A DNA stretch of 64,000 nt from Pisolithus tinctorius. Lineage: Eukaryota; Basidiomycota; Agaricomycetes; Boletales; Pisolithaceae. Location of the stretch: contig JANFAH010000036.1 of assembly GCA_024663395.1 (NCBI GenBank), forward strand, positions 310,001-374,000, read 5' to 3'. Positions 36,739-47,125 of the stretch are shown here, in pieces (position 1 is the stretch's first letter; every line of letters starts with the position of its first letter). The position numbers were made by a program, and so were the translations under genes. The notes under the pieces were generated by a model that saw nothing but the letters and a program-made list of their open reading frames with translations, searched no databases and had not been told where the DNA came from.

Positions 36739-37490
36739 TGTGAGTCAAAGTGTGGAAAGGCAGTGGGAACCAACCAAAACCAACACAAAAGACAAAAGTA
36801 GAGCGAGTGGTGGTGTGCCTCCGCGGAACCTGGAGTGCAGAAACCTAAATGTGGGGGGAACTTCAAGTAGAGGTGCTCCTGGCGCAAGTCGATGACGAGT
36901 TACGCAGGAGAAGATGAACAAGTGATGACTGAGGAGGGGATGCTGAACAGAGTGAAGGTGTTCAGCCGAAAGGACTTCTTGGAATAATGGACTTCAATAA
37001 AATGAGCTCCTTGCACAAGTCGATGACGAGTTATGCAGGAGTGGGAGGATGACTAAGCAAGACTTGCTGACTAAGTGGAAGTTTCAGATGAATGATGGAG
37101 GCAGATAGACTCTTCCAAATGAGCCTCAACTACCAAGTATACGAATGATGACAGATAGACCCCTTCGTGGAGCCTCAACTGTCGACGACGAGATATGCTG
37201 AGCTGAGCTGACTTCTGGACTGCTTCTTGATCGATTCTGATTGATTCTCGGGTAGCTAAGTACATGGGGGTTTATATACTATGGGGGGAGCACAGCTTGT
37301 GACAAACAAGGCACAAACACTTGGTAAGTAATGAGTAAGGACTGAGTAATCATGATGAGTAAGTGAGAAATGAAAAGTAAGCAAGCAAGGAGGATTGGTA
37401 AGTATTGGCAATGAACGAGTCAAGGATAGTCAAAATATCACAGAATGAGTCAAATAGAGTCAGAAACTGAGTAAGCGCACTGATATCACA
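36739..37490. repeat. Putative LTR of the insertion in the KDZ gene
   Basis: Terminal inverted pentamer TGTGA...TCACA bounds 752 bp. It contains two copies of a unit resembling AAGTCGATGACGAGTTACGC (36881 and 37018 regions), and a related, rearranged copy lies at the far right end of the insertion (about 38531). AGTAAG- and GAGTCA-type motifs crowd 37320-37470. Confidence 0.5.
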
Positions 37491-38561
37491 TTAGGGGGTG
37501 GCGATGCAAGTCAGATCTCGGCGGAGACATCTCTAGACCCAAAGACGGCATGACAGATGGACAGTGTTTCCAGATAGGGAAGTATTAATTCCAGAATTGA
37601 AGGGCATGAGTCAGGTGTCAAAGGGGGCTAGGGCATTGGGGGTCTGTGGGGCAATGAGAGCATACGCGATCGCGTCTCCCACCCTTTCATCCTCTCAGCG
37701 AAGTTAACAAAAACTTCATGGATGGGGTTCTGATGGAGGAGGAGGAGAAGGAGGGACGTCTTCTGCTGGATCTTGCAGTAGGAAGGCAAGATGCATGTCA
37801 TACTCGTCATGAATGCGATCAGGGAGGCTGGAGGACAGTAGATTATACTGCAGCTGTCGCAATGCGGGAAGAATGATGGACAAGACTGGAATAAAGACGG
37901 TGCAGGGAGCAGGGAGGAACGATCCATATGCTTCATCAACCGGGGAGACTGAAACGACCACATAAGACCTTTCTAACCGAGTGACAGACCTGAGGCGACC
38001 AAAGAACGTCCTTCTGGAAGTCATACTGACAAGGAGAACACGCTGACCAAGCTGCATGGGACGGGACGGGGCTGACAATGACGGGATGAACCAGGGGGCT
38101 TCAGGACGGAAGCTGGTGGGAACGCCTGGCAGATATACGTAGCCACTGTCTCTGGCAAATGAGACAAGCGAGATGATCGACGAAGAGGTGGCCATGATTG
38201 ATGGACTTAGCGAAATGAGCGTCTGATGGATGGAGTGCTGTGGAAATGTGCAGGGTGCGAGGATCCTCTCCAAATTTGGAAGGAAGAATCGTGGGGCTGA
38301 GCACTTTAAGTGAGCATGGGAACGGAGTCGATATCTTTGGAAATGGTGGAGATACGACGAAAACCGGAATGCCGTACATGGGCGCTAAAAACCTTTAATG
38401 CGCGCTTAACTCGCTTCCTCTTTTCTCTTTAGCACTGACGACTCGATCTTGTGCGAAGGATGACTGTTCACGTCCAACAGTCTTTCTACGCATGAGGCCT
38501 TTAGTCTTCATCTGCATGCACGGGCATTGTGCGCAACTCGTCAACGAGTTAGGCAGAGTCA
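36739..38561. mobile_element. LTR-like insertion inside the KDZ exon, with target duplication
   Basis: Begins TGTGAGTCAAAG and is flanked by the direct repeat GCTGT (36734-36738 and 38562-38566; seven bases, CAGCTGT, if the last CA of the element is not counted). Removing the insert with one repeat copy makes the KDZ exon continuous in frame across LQ...SNGGDIHIALDGNF. The first 752 bp (36739-37490) start TGTGA and end TCACA, like one LTR. No second full LTR is present. The body has one minus-strand frame of 185 codons (37716-38273) with no known domain. Probably a non-autonomous or rearranged LTR retrotransposon. Confidence 0.65.
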
Positions 38562-39802
38562 GCTGTAACCATGTCCACAACACCTTTGGTGTGTGACACT
38601 GTCCAAATGTGCGACCTGCAAAACACACTGGGCACCTTTGGACGAGTATGGATGCACATTGTGACAATGAGAACTGTTTGGAAGATGGTGGGATCACAGT
38701 GAATGACGGTTGCTGAGCAGATTGCGTGCGGTTGAGATGGTCGAGAACAGTTTGGCGACAACGTTCGATAATACTTTCGGCACGGCGCTCAATATGCACT
38801 TGCAAGATATCGTACCACTGGACAGCATTGCCAATGCTACGACGGAACGGATCTCAAATCACTCCACCCTGTGTGCCATACTTGTAAGTACGAGCAGGAG
38901 GTCAGCAAACAAACGACTGACCTCTCGGGTGGTCATCCAGAACCCTCGGCGTTCATAATGTGCATTGAGCGCAGAGGCAAGGGCATTGATCGAGTCGCAA
39001 GAATGTTCAAACAGTGCCCGATAGAAAGCAAGTAATTCCACAGAAATGGCCAGGCGAGGTTGAGAGGGGGCAGTGGGAAAGAGTCCGGAACGTAAGAGTA
39101 ATTGAGGAAGCGATGTGCATGCACAACTTAGAACTGTAACAGTTGCAAAACCTGAAATGAGATCAGCCTCTGCAAGGAGATGTGAGGATGTTACACACGG
39201 TCAAAATATAAACAGAGTAGGGAAGAATGCTTGAGTTCACATCCTGCCTGACAACCGGAGAGTGGTTTATCATAGGTTATAAGTGGTTTTCTGATGGTTT
39301 CCGCCATATATTGGAGATATGGCTCAATAATCATAGGGATAACTGCCATCCAATTGTCGTACAGCTGGTCAACGGCCACGCTTGGCATGGAATAGTCGGC
39401 AACATCTTCGGGCGACAGTTCATCACCAGAGTGCTGGATAGTATCAGTGTCGTCCAGCGCATCTGGAATGGTTGGTTCGGGGGGAGGGGAGTCGATAGTA
39501 GACAATGGACCGGGAGATGACTTGTGATTCAAAAGATCGCTCAACATCAGTAAACCACTTTGTGAGCTGGCAGTCCTAGGGAATCTGTCCAGTGCTGGAC
39601 AGCTCTGGACAGCTCTGGCCAGCAAAAGTGATTTGCTGATGAACTGTTGAAGGAGACGTTGCCGTTTGGCACTTTGACCTGGAATGATAACATTAGTCTG
39701 CGTTTTCCTCTTGTTACGCCGCTTTGTTGGACTCGAGAAATGCTGGCCCAAGCCAAAACTTGTGCTAGGCAATGAGTGGCGAGTCCCAGGATGGGGATGC
39801 AT

Positions 39803-41334
39803 GTTTCAGAGAAAATATGAAGGCAAAAAAAACATACCGTGGGACGTATGAAACGTGGGAGCCATACAGAGCCAACATTGGAGGAGGCTCCCCGAGAGCA
39901 TCCCCAGCGAGTTTGCGAGATGGTAGTACGAGGGTTGAAGAGACATGAGATGGTCTAGATATGGTGGGATGAAGGTTTGGGGAAGGTGAGGCGAACGCGG
40001 GGCGAGCGTAGGGGCGGGAAGAGCGCCACCCAAAAATGGAGAATGGTTCTCGAAGTGATTCTCAAACCTATTATTAGTACCGGTCGGGTGATTCCAGCGC
40101 GGATGGTGGGTCTATTAGATACATTGTTTATGTCACAAAAAGTATATCTAATAGACCCTTAATCCCACTGAAAAGTGGTGCCTAAGGTGGTCCCATCAGC
40201 ATCTCATGACACAGTCAACCCGCCCATAACTATATGTTTGGGCAGGATATGAGAGATGTATATACTTATGTATATGCTGAATATATAGTTGACATCCGCC
40301 CTATGGTACAGCTGCCAGTATAAGCTCCACATATGAAAATTTGTAAACTGTATGTTCCATGACAAACATGACGCTGGTACCAGCCTTTTGCTGACATTGT
40401 ACACGTGGAATGACACTCGGATGCCTCATGAACAGTCTCCAAGATAGGCCTTGGTTCCAGGCATCACTCAATAAAATCTTAATTTATTGCTTGTATATAT
40501 TATAGGCACTCAGTTGCTGCAGGCATGTTATTCCAGAAATCTTTTCTGTCAATCATCCCCAAGGCAAAATCGGCAATTGGACGTGTACATGCTGCTTACA
40601 ATGGGGGCACATGACAATGGACCAAATAAATTTGCAACATTATTTAACTAGCACCAGGTGAGGTACCCAAATGACATCACGATGAATGATAACACCCGGC
40701 ACAGGAATACAGGGACCAGAACGCCTGTCAGTAGACCACCAGCGCACTCCCGCATAATCACCACATGCCTCGACAATCACGTCCCATCCTCCCCACTCGA
40801 CCGTCACACATGTCCCAAGCCACACTCCCCACTCACCTACCCCGGTTACAAGCTGAAACCTTCTCTATGTGCCCCAACACACACCAAAACTCGCACCGTC
40901 ATCGCAGATGCAAATCCCCTACACAGCGAATACATCTAAAGGACATAGAAGAGCACGATGCCCACGTTCCAGCCAGCCTAAAAAGCAGCCAGTTATGCGT
41001 AGACAGAGCTATCATCTAAACAGAAATCTCAACTTGCCACCCTTACTCAAAGGTGGAGTGTCTAAAACAGCTGGCAGGAACGGCAGACTGGTGGAGGGCC
41101 ATAGGCCCTGCCACCAGGGCATTCACTCACTTGTAAGGGCAGGCAGGCCAAAGGGGGCCCAAATTAGATTGATAGACTACAACTGTACAGTGCGACATAG
41201 GGTTATGACTACCCTCAAGCACTTAAATTACGAATTTTTTAAAAAAAAGCTATGTCTGATTGTCCTGTTATAACGATTTCATGCCAAGTGTTCTCTCACT
41301 ATAGTAACCGTAAATCCACTGGAATTAAAGAATA
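39803..41334. other. Spacer between the KDZ gene and the RTA1-like gene
   Basis: No gene that I can support. It contains the hairpin at 40108-40158 and short proline-rich plus-strand frames near 40.66-41.0 kb that look like chance. The outer end of the KDZ element probably lies here. Confidence 0.4.
40108..40158. repeat. Perfect 14-bp inverted repeat (stem-loop)
   Basis: GGGTCTATTAGATA at 40108-40121 and TATCTAATAGACCC at 40145-40158 are exact reverse complements, with a 23-nt AT-rich loop. It lies about 300 bp upstream of the KDZ start codon and could mark an element end or be a small palindromic insertion. Confidence 0.8.
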
Positions 41335-42770
41335 TCAAGCATCGCCATTGCTGCTAACTCGATGGTCGTTCTTAAAGAAAAAACCGGGATGGAAGCCATT
41401 GGAAGCAAAAAATGCGATAGTCATCATGGCACCGTCGAAGACGTCTGGACAGAGAATCAATATGGCAAGGTTCGGCAGCGACAGCACACAATGCACATAC
41501 TGAAGTAGACTTCGTTGGAGATAATTGGGCCGTTCCACCCATTGGACAATTCAATAGTACGATAGACTGAACTGTAGAAACGCGTTTTAATAGGTGACAG
41601 ATAGCCCCAAAGGAACATCATCTGACCGAATGAATAGGCAAGTGGTCTGGATGACGAGACCAAGAACCAGCCATCTCACTCTATTCCACTGTGTGACTTG
41701 TTTGTCTTCTGCCGCGAGTGTTGAGTTCTTCTCCCGAATAGGACTATTGTAGCGGAGACGAAGGAAGAACTCTCCAGCGCAGATAACATAAATAACCATC
41801 GAGACTGTGGAGGAGTTGATATTTTACATAGCTTGAAGAATGAAATCGGAATTCGCTTACCCATTTGAATGACTATACCACCAAGCATGATATTACCTCC
41901 CTGTGAAAACAAGGAGATCATGATAAAATGTAGCGAGGAGAAGAAGCGTACACACCTCGGTGGCGCTCACATTTTGGCTGGCTTCGCTTGCTGCGATTGC
42001 ACCGCCGACTGCTTGGATCACTAGACATATTACGTCCTAAGCCAGAAACGTATCGGTGACGAATCTCGTGTGATAACGAGGGGCTTAATGTACTCACGAA
42101 GGAGCAAAATAGGATGGTATCTGATTATAAAGGTCAGACGGATAGGGAAGTAATGATTAGTAGCAAACGCACAGAGCTTAGGCGGTAGGCGGCTGTACTG
42201 AGGTCCAAACCGAATGATGATCTTCCCAAGAACAAGGAAATTCGCTGCAATGAATGGCGTTGGTGCTACAATAGTTCCCACCAACCTTCCAGGTATAAGA
42301 CGGCACTATGAAGGAAAAATCAACATGATACTCACTGGATTTCGTAAGGAGTAAGCAATGATGGGTTGATACTGGACCACAGCCGAGCAGACCAACCAAG
42401 GACTTCCAAGAGACCGGCTAGGATGACGGTAGGGATTAACCACCACATGCGGAACACGAGGCTCTCAAATAAATGAAGCGCTGACAAGGGAGATGAATAC
42501 TGCAATTCAGCAGACCGTTTTACTGTTTATCTCACCGATGCTAACCCCGAACAGCGCAAGAAACTGAGCAAGACAGACGGATGAGACGAATTATCCTAGG
42601 ACTTGGATGAAGAAAGGATCCACCATGATACATATCCATTGAGTCGGGACATAGTTATACGGCCCTATGTTTGTGTCGACCGTGTCAGAAACCAGGCCAA
42701 TTGGATACCCTAGGGTATATACTATCAGCACCCAAGACAAAACATTCAGCAATGACGCACCAGCTGACAT
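41335..42770 (-). CDS. RTA1-like seven-transmembrane protein (lipid-translocating exporter family)
   Basis: A member of the fungal RTA1/RSB1 family of multi-span membrane proteins, linked in yeast to resistance to toxic lipids and sterol inhibitors. The ATG at 42768-42770 gives MSAGASLLNVLSWVLIVYTL, then YNYVPTQWICIMV, FLALFGVSI and LFESLVFRMWWLIPTVILAG with LLEVLGWSARLW. These are followed by IAPTPFIAANFLVLGKIIIR with RFGPQY, a QAVGGAIAASEASQNVSATE block, VSMVIYVICAGEFFLRLRYN, VRWLVLGLVIQTTCLFIRS and VYRTIELSNGWNGPIISNEV. The end reads VFDGAMMTIAFFASNGFHPG with TGA at 41335. Short GT-AG introns separate the helices. All the family blocks are present, so it is probably functional. The N-terminal hydrophobic stretch before YNYVP may be an extra helix or signal. 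Confidence 0.88.
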
Positions 42771-43316
42771 TTGCGTGATGTTTGGGTATTACAACGAGAA
42801 CGAAGGAAAAGCGGATAAGAGGGTACGTCTTTGAAAGTATTATCACCCCGGACCATCCTTTAAATATGCAGGCAGGGCCTGAGCGCTAGGAACCCGGAGA
42901 AGCAAACTGCGAAGAGGGTAACAAACATGACCTCTGAGCAGTTTGGCTGGTAATGTCCCTGCAGGGGTGCAGTGCATTGCGATGAAAATTCAGAGTCATA
43001 TAAAAGCGAGGCTATGGCAAGCGAACCATTTCCCCCTACTGCTTCGCGGTTCCGCAGCTCAGCGCTGCGGGCAAAGATATCCGGTCGTACATACAGCTCT
43101 TCGGTGTACGTTGGTCACCAGAATGAATGCCGATATGAACACAATTGGTTCCACAAGTAGAATGACCCGTGAGCATTGCGAGTCGTGATCCTAACCTACT
43201 ACGAAGGGGGCTGTGGAAGAAGTTCTTTCAGCCTAGTATGTAGCTGTGTCTTTGACAACTGTTGTGACTCAAGGACGTCACATCTGCGGGGTGCATTAAT
43301 GTTGAGCTCCCTATGA

Positions 43317-43952
43317 TCAGGTCGAGTTGGTCAACAATCCCGAGGGTGCAACTCCTTGCGATACCTTGTAATGCTGTTTGAGGGAGTTTACCCTTCGACC
43401 TGGCAGCACCGATTGCGGTGGTCGTACCTGTTTCACATAACCGACATCAGGACTGTGGCGGCTGCTCCAGTCACTGCGGAAACGAGGTTGTACACCGGAT
43501 TCGGACATAGGGGTGGGTACGCAAGGTACAGGTAGACTGTCGTTTGCGGGCTGTCTGAGTATACCGACGGAACCCCTCTGTCCGAGATACAGGTAGACAG
43601 CCATGAGGTCGCTGTTCTGTTTAGACGGATTCAACAGATATTTATCATAATACATGAGGAGAGATTGAATTGCTTGACCCATACCTGGAGTTTCAAAAGC
43701 GCACAGACTGGCAGCTGCGCGTGGTACTCGCAGACGATGTCGGCCCCAAGGTGTACGGTACCGAGTGAGCCGAGCCACAGAAAGAATATTAATGGTCGGA
43801 TGGTGGCTGTTTGCAAGTTGGACTCGTCGAAATGCCCAGGCAAATGTGTAGATGCAGACAAAATAAAGAAATCGATCGGTGCAAAACTGCGAAGGCTCTG
43901 ATTCGACGCTCGAGAACTGAGAGGCTAGAGGGCAGCGTCGTAGTGGAAGCAC
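43317..43952 (-). CDS. Unrecognised open frame of about 211 codons
   Basis: Not recognised. The frame reads FLYFVCIYTFAWAFRRVQLA, then KYLLNPSKQNSDLMAVYLYL. Alternative frames over 43.65-43.9 kb read IRPLIFFLWLGSLGTVHLGA and end in a plausible GTATGG donor, so the real exon structure may differ. The hydrophobic composition hints at a membrane protein. It lies about 550 bp upstream of the RTA1-like gene on the same strand. Confidence 0.25.
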   Translation of the reverse strand: MLPLRRCPLASQFSSVESEPSQFCTDRFLYFVCIYTFAWAFRRVQLANSHHPTINILSVARLTRYRTPWGRHRLRVPRAAASLCAFETPGMGQAIQSLLMYYDKYLLNPSKQNSDLMAVYLYLGQRGSVGILRQPANDSLPVPCVPTPMSESGVQPRFRSDWSSRHSPDVGYVKQVRPPQSVLPGRRVNSLKQHYKVSQGVAPSGLLTNST

Positions 43953-44187
43953 CTTTTTTCGGCTGCGCCACAGATACCCGACGGCACTAATAACAGCGGG
44001 CCATCAGGACGCGCAGCTATGCAACCATGAGATCTATGACAACCTCCCGAGCTCGTTTTTTCCAAACGCATTCTAATTCAGTAATATGTGGCGGACTTCC
44101 CTGGCTGATGTTGAATCGGTGGCGGATTGAGGCAAATTCGCGGTTATCGAAAAACGACCGAACGAATTTCATCAGCAAATCACGAGT

Positions 44188-44430
44188 TTACTTATCCTTA
44201 CTTGACAGCTACTTAACATTTGCTTACCATACCAACTGCCAAGCAGCCGTCTGCTTGGATAAGTAGATCCTTCTGCTGGATACTTACTTAGCACTGCTTA
44301 TTTTTTACTTAACATGTGCTTAGCTTATTAGTTTCTTACTTGAAACAATGCTGGTTCTGTTCCGTCAAGCAGATAAGCAGCAATGAAGTGCAATTAATAT
44401 CTGCTAAGCACATGCTAAGTAGTGGTGAAG
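44188..44430. repeat. Inverted-repeat cluster rich in CTTAG/CTAAG, possible Plavaka element end
   Basis: ACTTAACATGTGCTTAGCTT at 44308-44327 pairs with CTGCTAAGCACATGCTAAGT at 44401-44420 (17 of 20 positions). Related ACTTA/GCTTA motifs crowd 44188-44340. Such subterminal repeats are typical of DNA transposon ends. It lies about 100 bp beyond the end of the partner gene. Confidence 0.55.
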
Positions 44431-44522
44431 TAAATTACGTGGTGGTAAGATTGAGGGATTGAAAAACATAGATGAACTAGCAATAGCAATTGGGAAGATG
44501 TATTAGAGATCCTGTTGTGGAC

Positions 44523-46989
44523 TCAGTGGATCGTATAAGCAGTAGGGAATGAAAACCTACAGATAAGTGCATACTCATCATCAGATCCTGCATCACTCAA
44601 CAGCTCGGGGTCGAGTTCTTGCCCTATCGCAAGTGAAGCAAGGGTGAGCTCTATGATGGCTTGAAGCTGAGCAATAGATCTTCTTTTGGCAGCCCCTGTA
44701 AACTTCCTTGTTGGGGCTCCCCAATTCTGGTCTGAAAACACACATGCAGTCTTGCTATCCTTGCCTGAAGCCATGTTGTATTTGATGGGGGTCCATGCAA
44801 ACCTTGTTGCCACTTTGGCAATACCATCTTTGACATTGATGGGGGACTTGAGCTCGATGTCACCAGATCTAATGAGGTTCAAGCCACATGAGAGCTAAAA
44901 AACTAATCAATACTGTAGCTATGAAAATGACTTGATAAATGTTACTGCAGCAGCACAAAGTCCAAGAGCACCAACAACACCATGCTTCACCAAAGACAAA
45001 GTGTCAAGAGTGGGGACTTGAATGTGTCCTTTGGTTGCAGTCAAATGGCTGCTCAGCAGCAGCTGTTGCACAAAAATGGAGCAGAAGGCCTTCTCAGGAA
45101 CAGTCATGTCGAGGTCTTCATATAAGAATGTGAAATGATCAAGTAATACTTTTGCAGTGTTGGCAGGCAATGGGTCTTGAGGATTGAGGAAGAAAGCTAT
45201 GAGTTGTGCAATGGCTGCAGAGGCAAAGCCGTGCCTCCAATCACACAAGCATTGAGATGCCTATGGCGAACACAGTCAGCTACAGATGAAGTCAGAATGA
45301 AATGGACTTACGACAGAAACCATGGGTGAGCTGGGAAGAATGCTACCTGCCATGTTCTTGAGTATGGGGTATATGACTAGCATGATCTCCTGTAGAGCCC
45401 TGCAAATATCTTGCTTGGCGATGTTGAATGCATCCTCTTGGTTTCTGGCCCATAGGATTAGTGTCAGAATAACTTCCCTCTTCCACTTCTGATCTTTATG
45501 CAGATCTGAGGGGAGATCCGAATTGTTGAAACACACTTGTGCAGGGATGGTCTGCACTTGACTCAATGAATCGCTTGCTATGATAGATCTCTTGCTAGTA
45601 GATGTGGCCAATAAGCTGGACATAGAGTTGCAAGCTTGTATCTTGATCTTCTTTGGCATGCCCTTTGTAACCATGACGCATGACTGAAAGAAAATAAAAG
45701 ATGAAGGAACATGGAGAAAGGTGGTTAGCACATACCTTGGCTGTGGCCTTCTTGTGCCCCAAAACACGGATGGCATCATCTAGATTGTCGCAGTTATCAT
45801 TGATGCCATCACCCTCAACCTCAGAGGTTGAGACATATTCCAACTCGGCTACTTTCCTCTTGATGTTGGTGAGTCTGGCGGCAGGATCATTGGCCTCATA
45901 ATCCTCAGCCATTGTGGCAGCACACTGAGACTACCATTGCATGAGTAAAAACCATTTCAGCATGAAAGATACTCAATGATAACATTTTGAAGAGCGGGGA
46001 CATCCAAAGCCAGAGGTCTCACTGGCCCACTAGCTTCTCCATCTTTGCAATCAGGTAGTGAGTCAAAGTTTTCTGGTAGTTGGGATTCAAACTCGTAGTT
46101 GTATTGGGGATCATTTGGCAGTGGAGAGCTGAGATTGAATACATGGAACTCAACATTGGTAGTACTTGTAGCGAGGGTACTTGTGGACAGAGGTGGTGAA
46201 GCTGATGTGTGAGGACTGGCACTGGCACTCGAAGATCATGTAGAGCTTGTGTCAATGATGTTCACCCAATTTTTGACATGCTTAGATAAAGTCAGTTTAT
46301 CGTCAGAGCTGGCAGTTGTTAGGACATTCACAAAGAAAAGAGTTGCCTCAGTTAGGAGGAACATGTTAAGAAGTAAGACGCACATCAAACCAGTACTAGC
46401 GCCGATGCTATTGTCACATGTTGATGGTGGGGATACTTTGTTGTGCATGGAGATTATCGCTTCATGCAGTGATTTTGCCTTTGCTGCTTTTGTCCCTTTC
46501 CCCTTCATCACTACAGGTTCAGCATTGTCTTCCATGTCAGCTAGGGGGGTAAGTGGCTCATTTGTCCCTACAAAAAAAATCAGCCTCATGTTTTCTTGGT
46601 TAAGCATGATAGATACTGCCATCACTCTCATTTCTTTGCCTGCCAACAGCACAAGGACAAGGACAAGGACAAGGACACAGCTTGATGGGCTTAGCACTGG
46701 TGGCGACACCACTTTGGTTGACCTCCATTTCATCCTTGATTTCGCCAATCTGTTGATAACCTCTCTTCAGTGCTGCAACCTTTTTGGCAAGGGCTTCCCA
46801 GGTGCATTCATTGTTAGCTTCCTTCTCTGTGCTCATCTGTCTTCTTGGTTGGCTGTCGAGGACAATCCTACCAGGATGCATGTTAGCCACCTGGCGCTTT
46901 GGGCAACCACTCGCAAGTGTCTCCTGTGGGCACTCCACGGCCAGTTGGTTGTCCATATCTTGCAGTGCAAAGGGTTGTTGGCTGTGCAT
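44523..46989 (-). CDS. Transposon-associated partner gene (family C), head to head with Plavaka
   Basis: A repeated basidiomycete family without known function. The chosen ATG (46987-46989) gives MHSQQPFALQDMDNQLAVEC. A low-complexity N-terminal half holds a CPCPCPCP run. Conserved exons follow: LPSDLHKDQKWKREVILTLI, ARNQEDAFNIAKQDICRALQ with EIMLVIYP, WRHGFASAAIAQLIAFFLNP, TFLYEDLDMTVPEKAFCSIF with VQQLLLSSHLTATKGHIQVP, and VGALGLCAAAVTFIKSF. The last exon ends near DAGSDDEYALICR and a stop at 44523. Only about 136 bp separate its start from the Plavaka start at 47126 on the other strand. That fits one two-gene element with a shared promoter. No certain frame break was seen, though joins were not all verified. 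Confidence 0.55.
46651..46678. repeat. Hexanucleotide microsatellite (GGACAA)n
   Basis: About four and a half copies of GGACAA. On the minus strand it encodes a Cys-Pro dipeptide run inside the family C gene. Changes in copy number keep the frame. Confidence 0.85.
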
Positions 46990-47125
46990 GAAGGTGGAAG
47001 ACAAAGAGACAGAAAAAAAGGTATGCCTGCTGCTGTCTCTTTTGGCTTAGTTTGATTCTATGTTCAGTCAGCAAATCTTTGCTGTCCCACAGTAACTTCT
47101 GTTACTCATCATTTTTCTTTCAGAT
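46990..47125. promoter_or_regulatory. Putative shared (bidirectional) promoter of family C gene and Plavaka
   Basis: The two ATGs point away from each other across 136 bp. I see no clear TATA box that would decide direction. The assignment rests on geometry only. Confidence 0.35.

Larger units (their letters stand above)
33599..39802 (-). pseudogene. KDZ transposase fused to a Ulp1/SENP-like cysteine protease, interrupted
   Basis: The ATG at 39800-39802 starts MHPHPGTRHSLPSTSFGLGQ. Cysteine-cluster N-terminus: LSGCQAGCELKHSSLLCLYF, then SCACTSLPQLL with GLFPTAPSQPRLAISVELLA. Core: GGDIHIALDGNFHHCHRCSA, ICRHDIPLFFANIDTPGEQQ, ALYDIGCVLACSLDKVF, HAYGHEWACQLVYN and GLSDGEGTERLWSCFTKLIG. C-terminal part: LPSPLPTKLAELRNDQSLFE. 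The last third is a C48 protease: GLLNDSCINGC, PAGHWVVCIV (His), LLFDSLAE (Asp) and LGPLQSNGYDCGLWVLAQ (Gln, Cys), ending TAA at 33599. One intron (35972-36025) has a GC donor. Breaks: a 1.8-kb insertion at 36739, and TGA stops at 36582-36584 and 34947-34949, both explainable as CGA to TGA. KDZ elements move DNA by cut-and-paste; the protease may act on SUMO-like modifiers. The protease end itself looks intact. Confidence 0.85.

Noticed and set aside
43317..43952. Possible STE3-like pheromone receptor
   Set aside because: Hydrophobic stretches are present, but none of the family's characteristic blocks could be read in a consistent frame.
46600..46700. Val-Leu repeat open frame across the microsatellite
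   Set aside because: It is the off-frame reading of the GGACAA repeat; the Cys-Pro frame fits the family C gene better.
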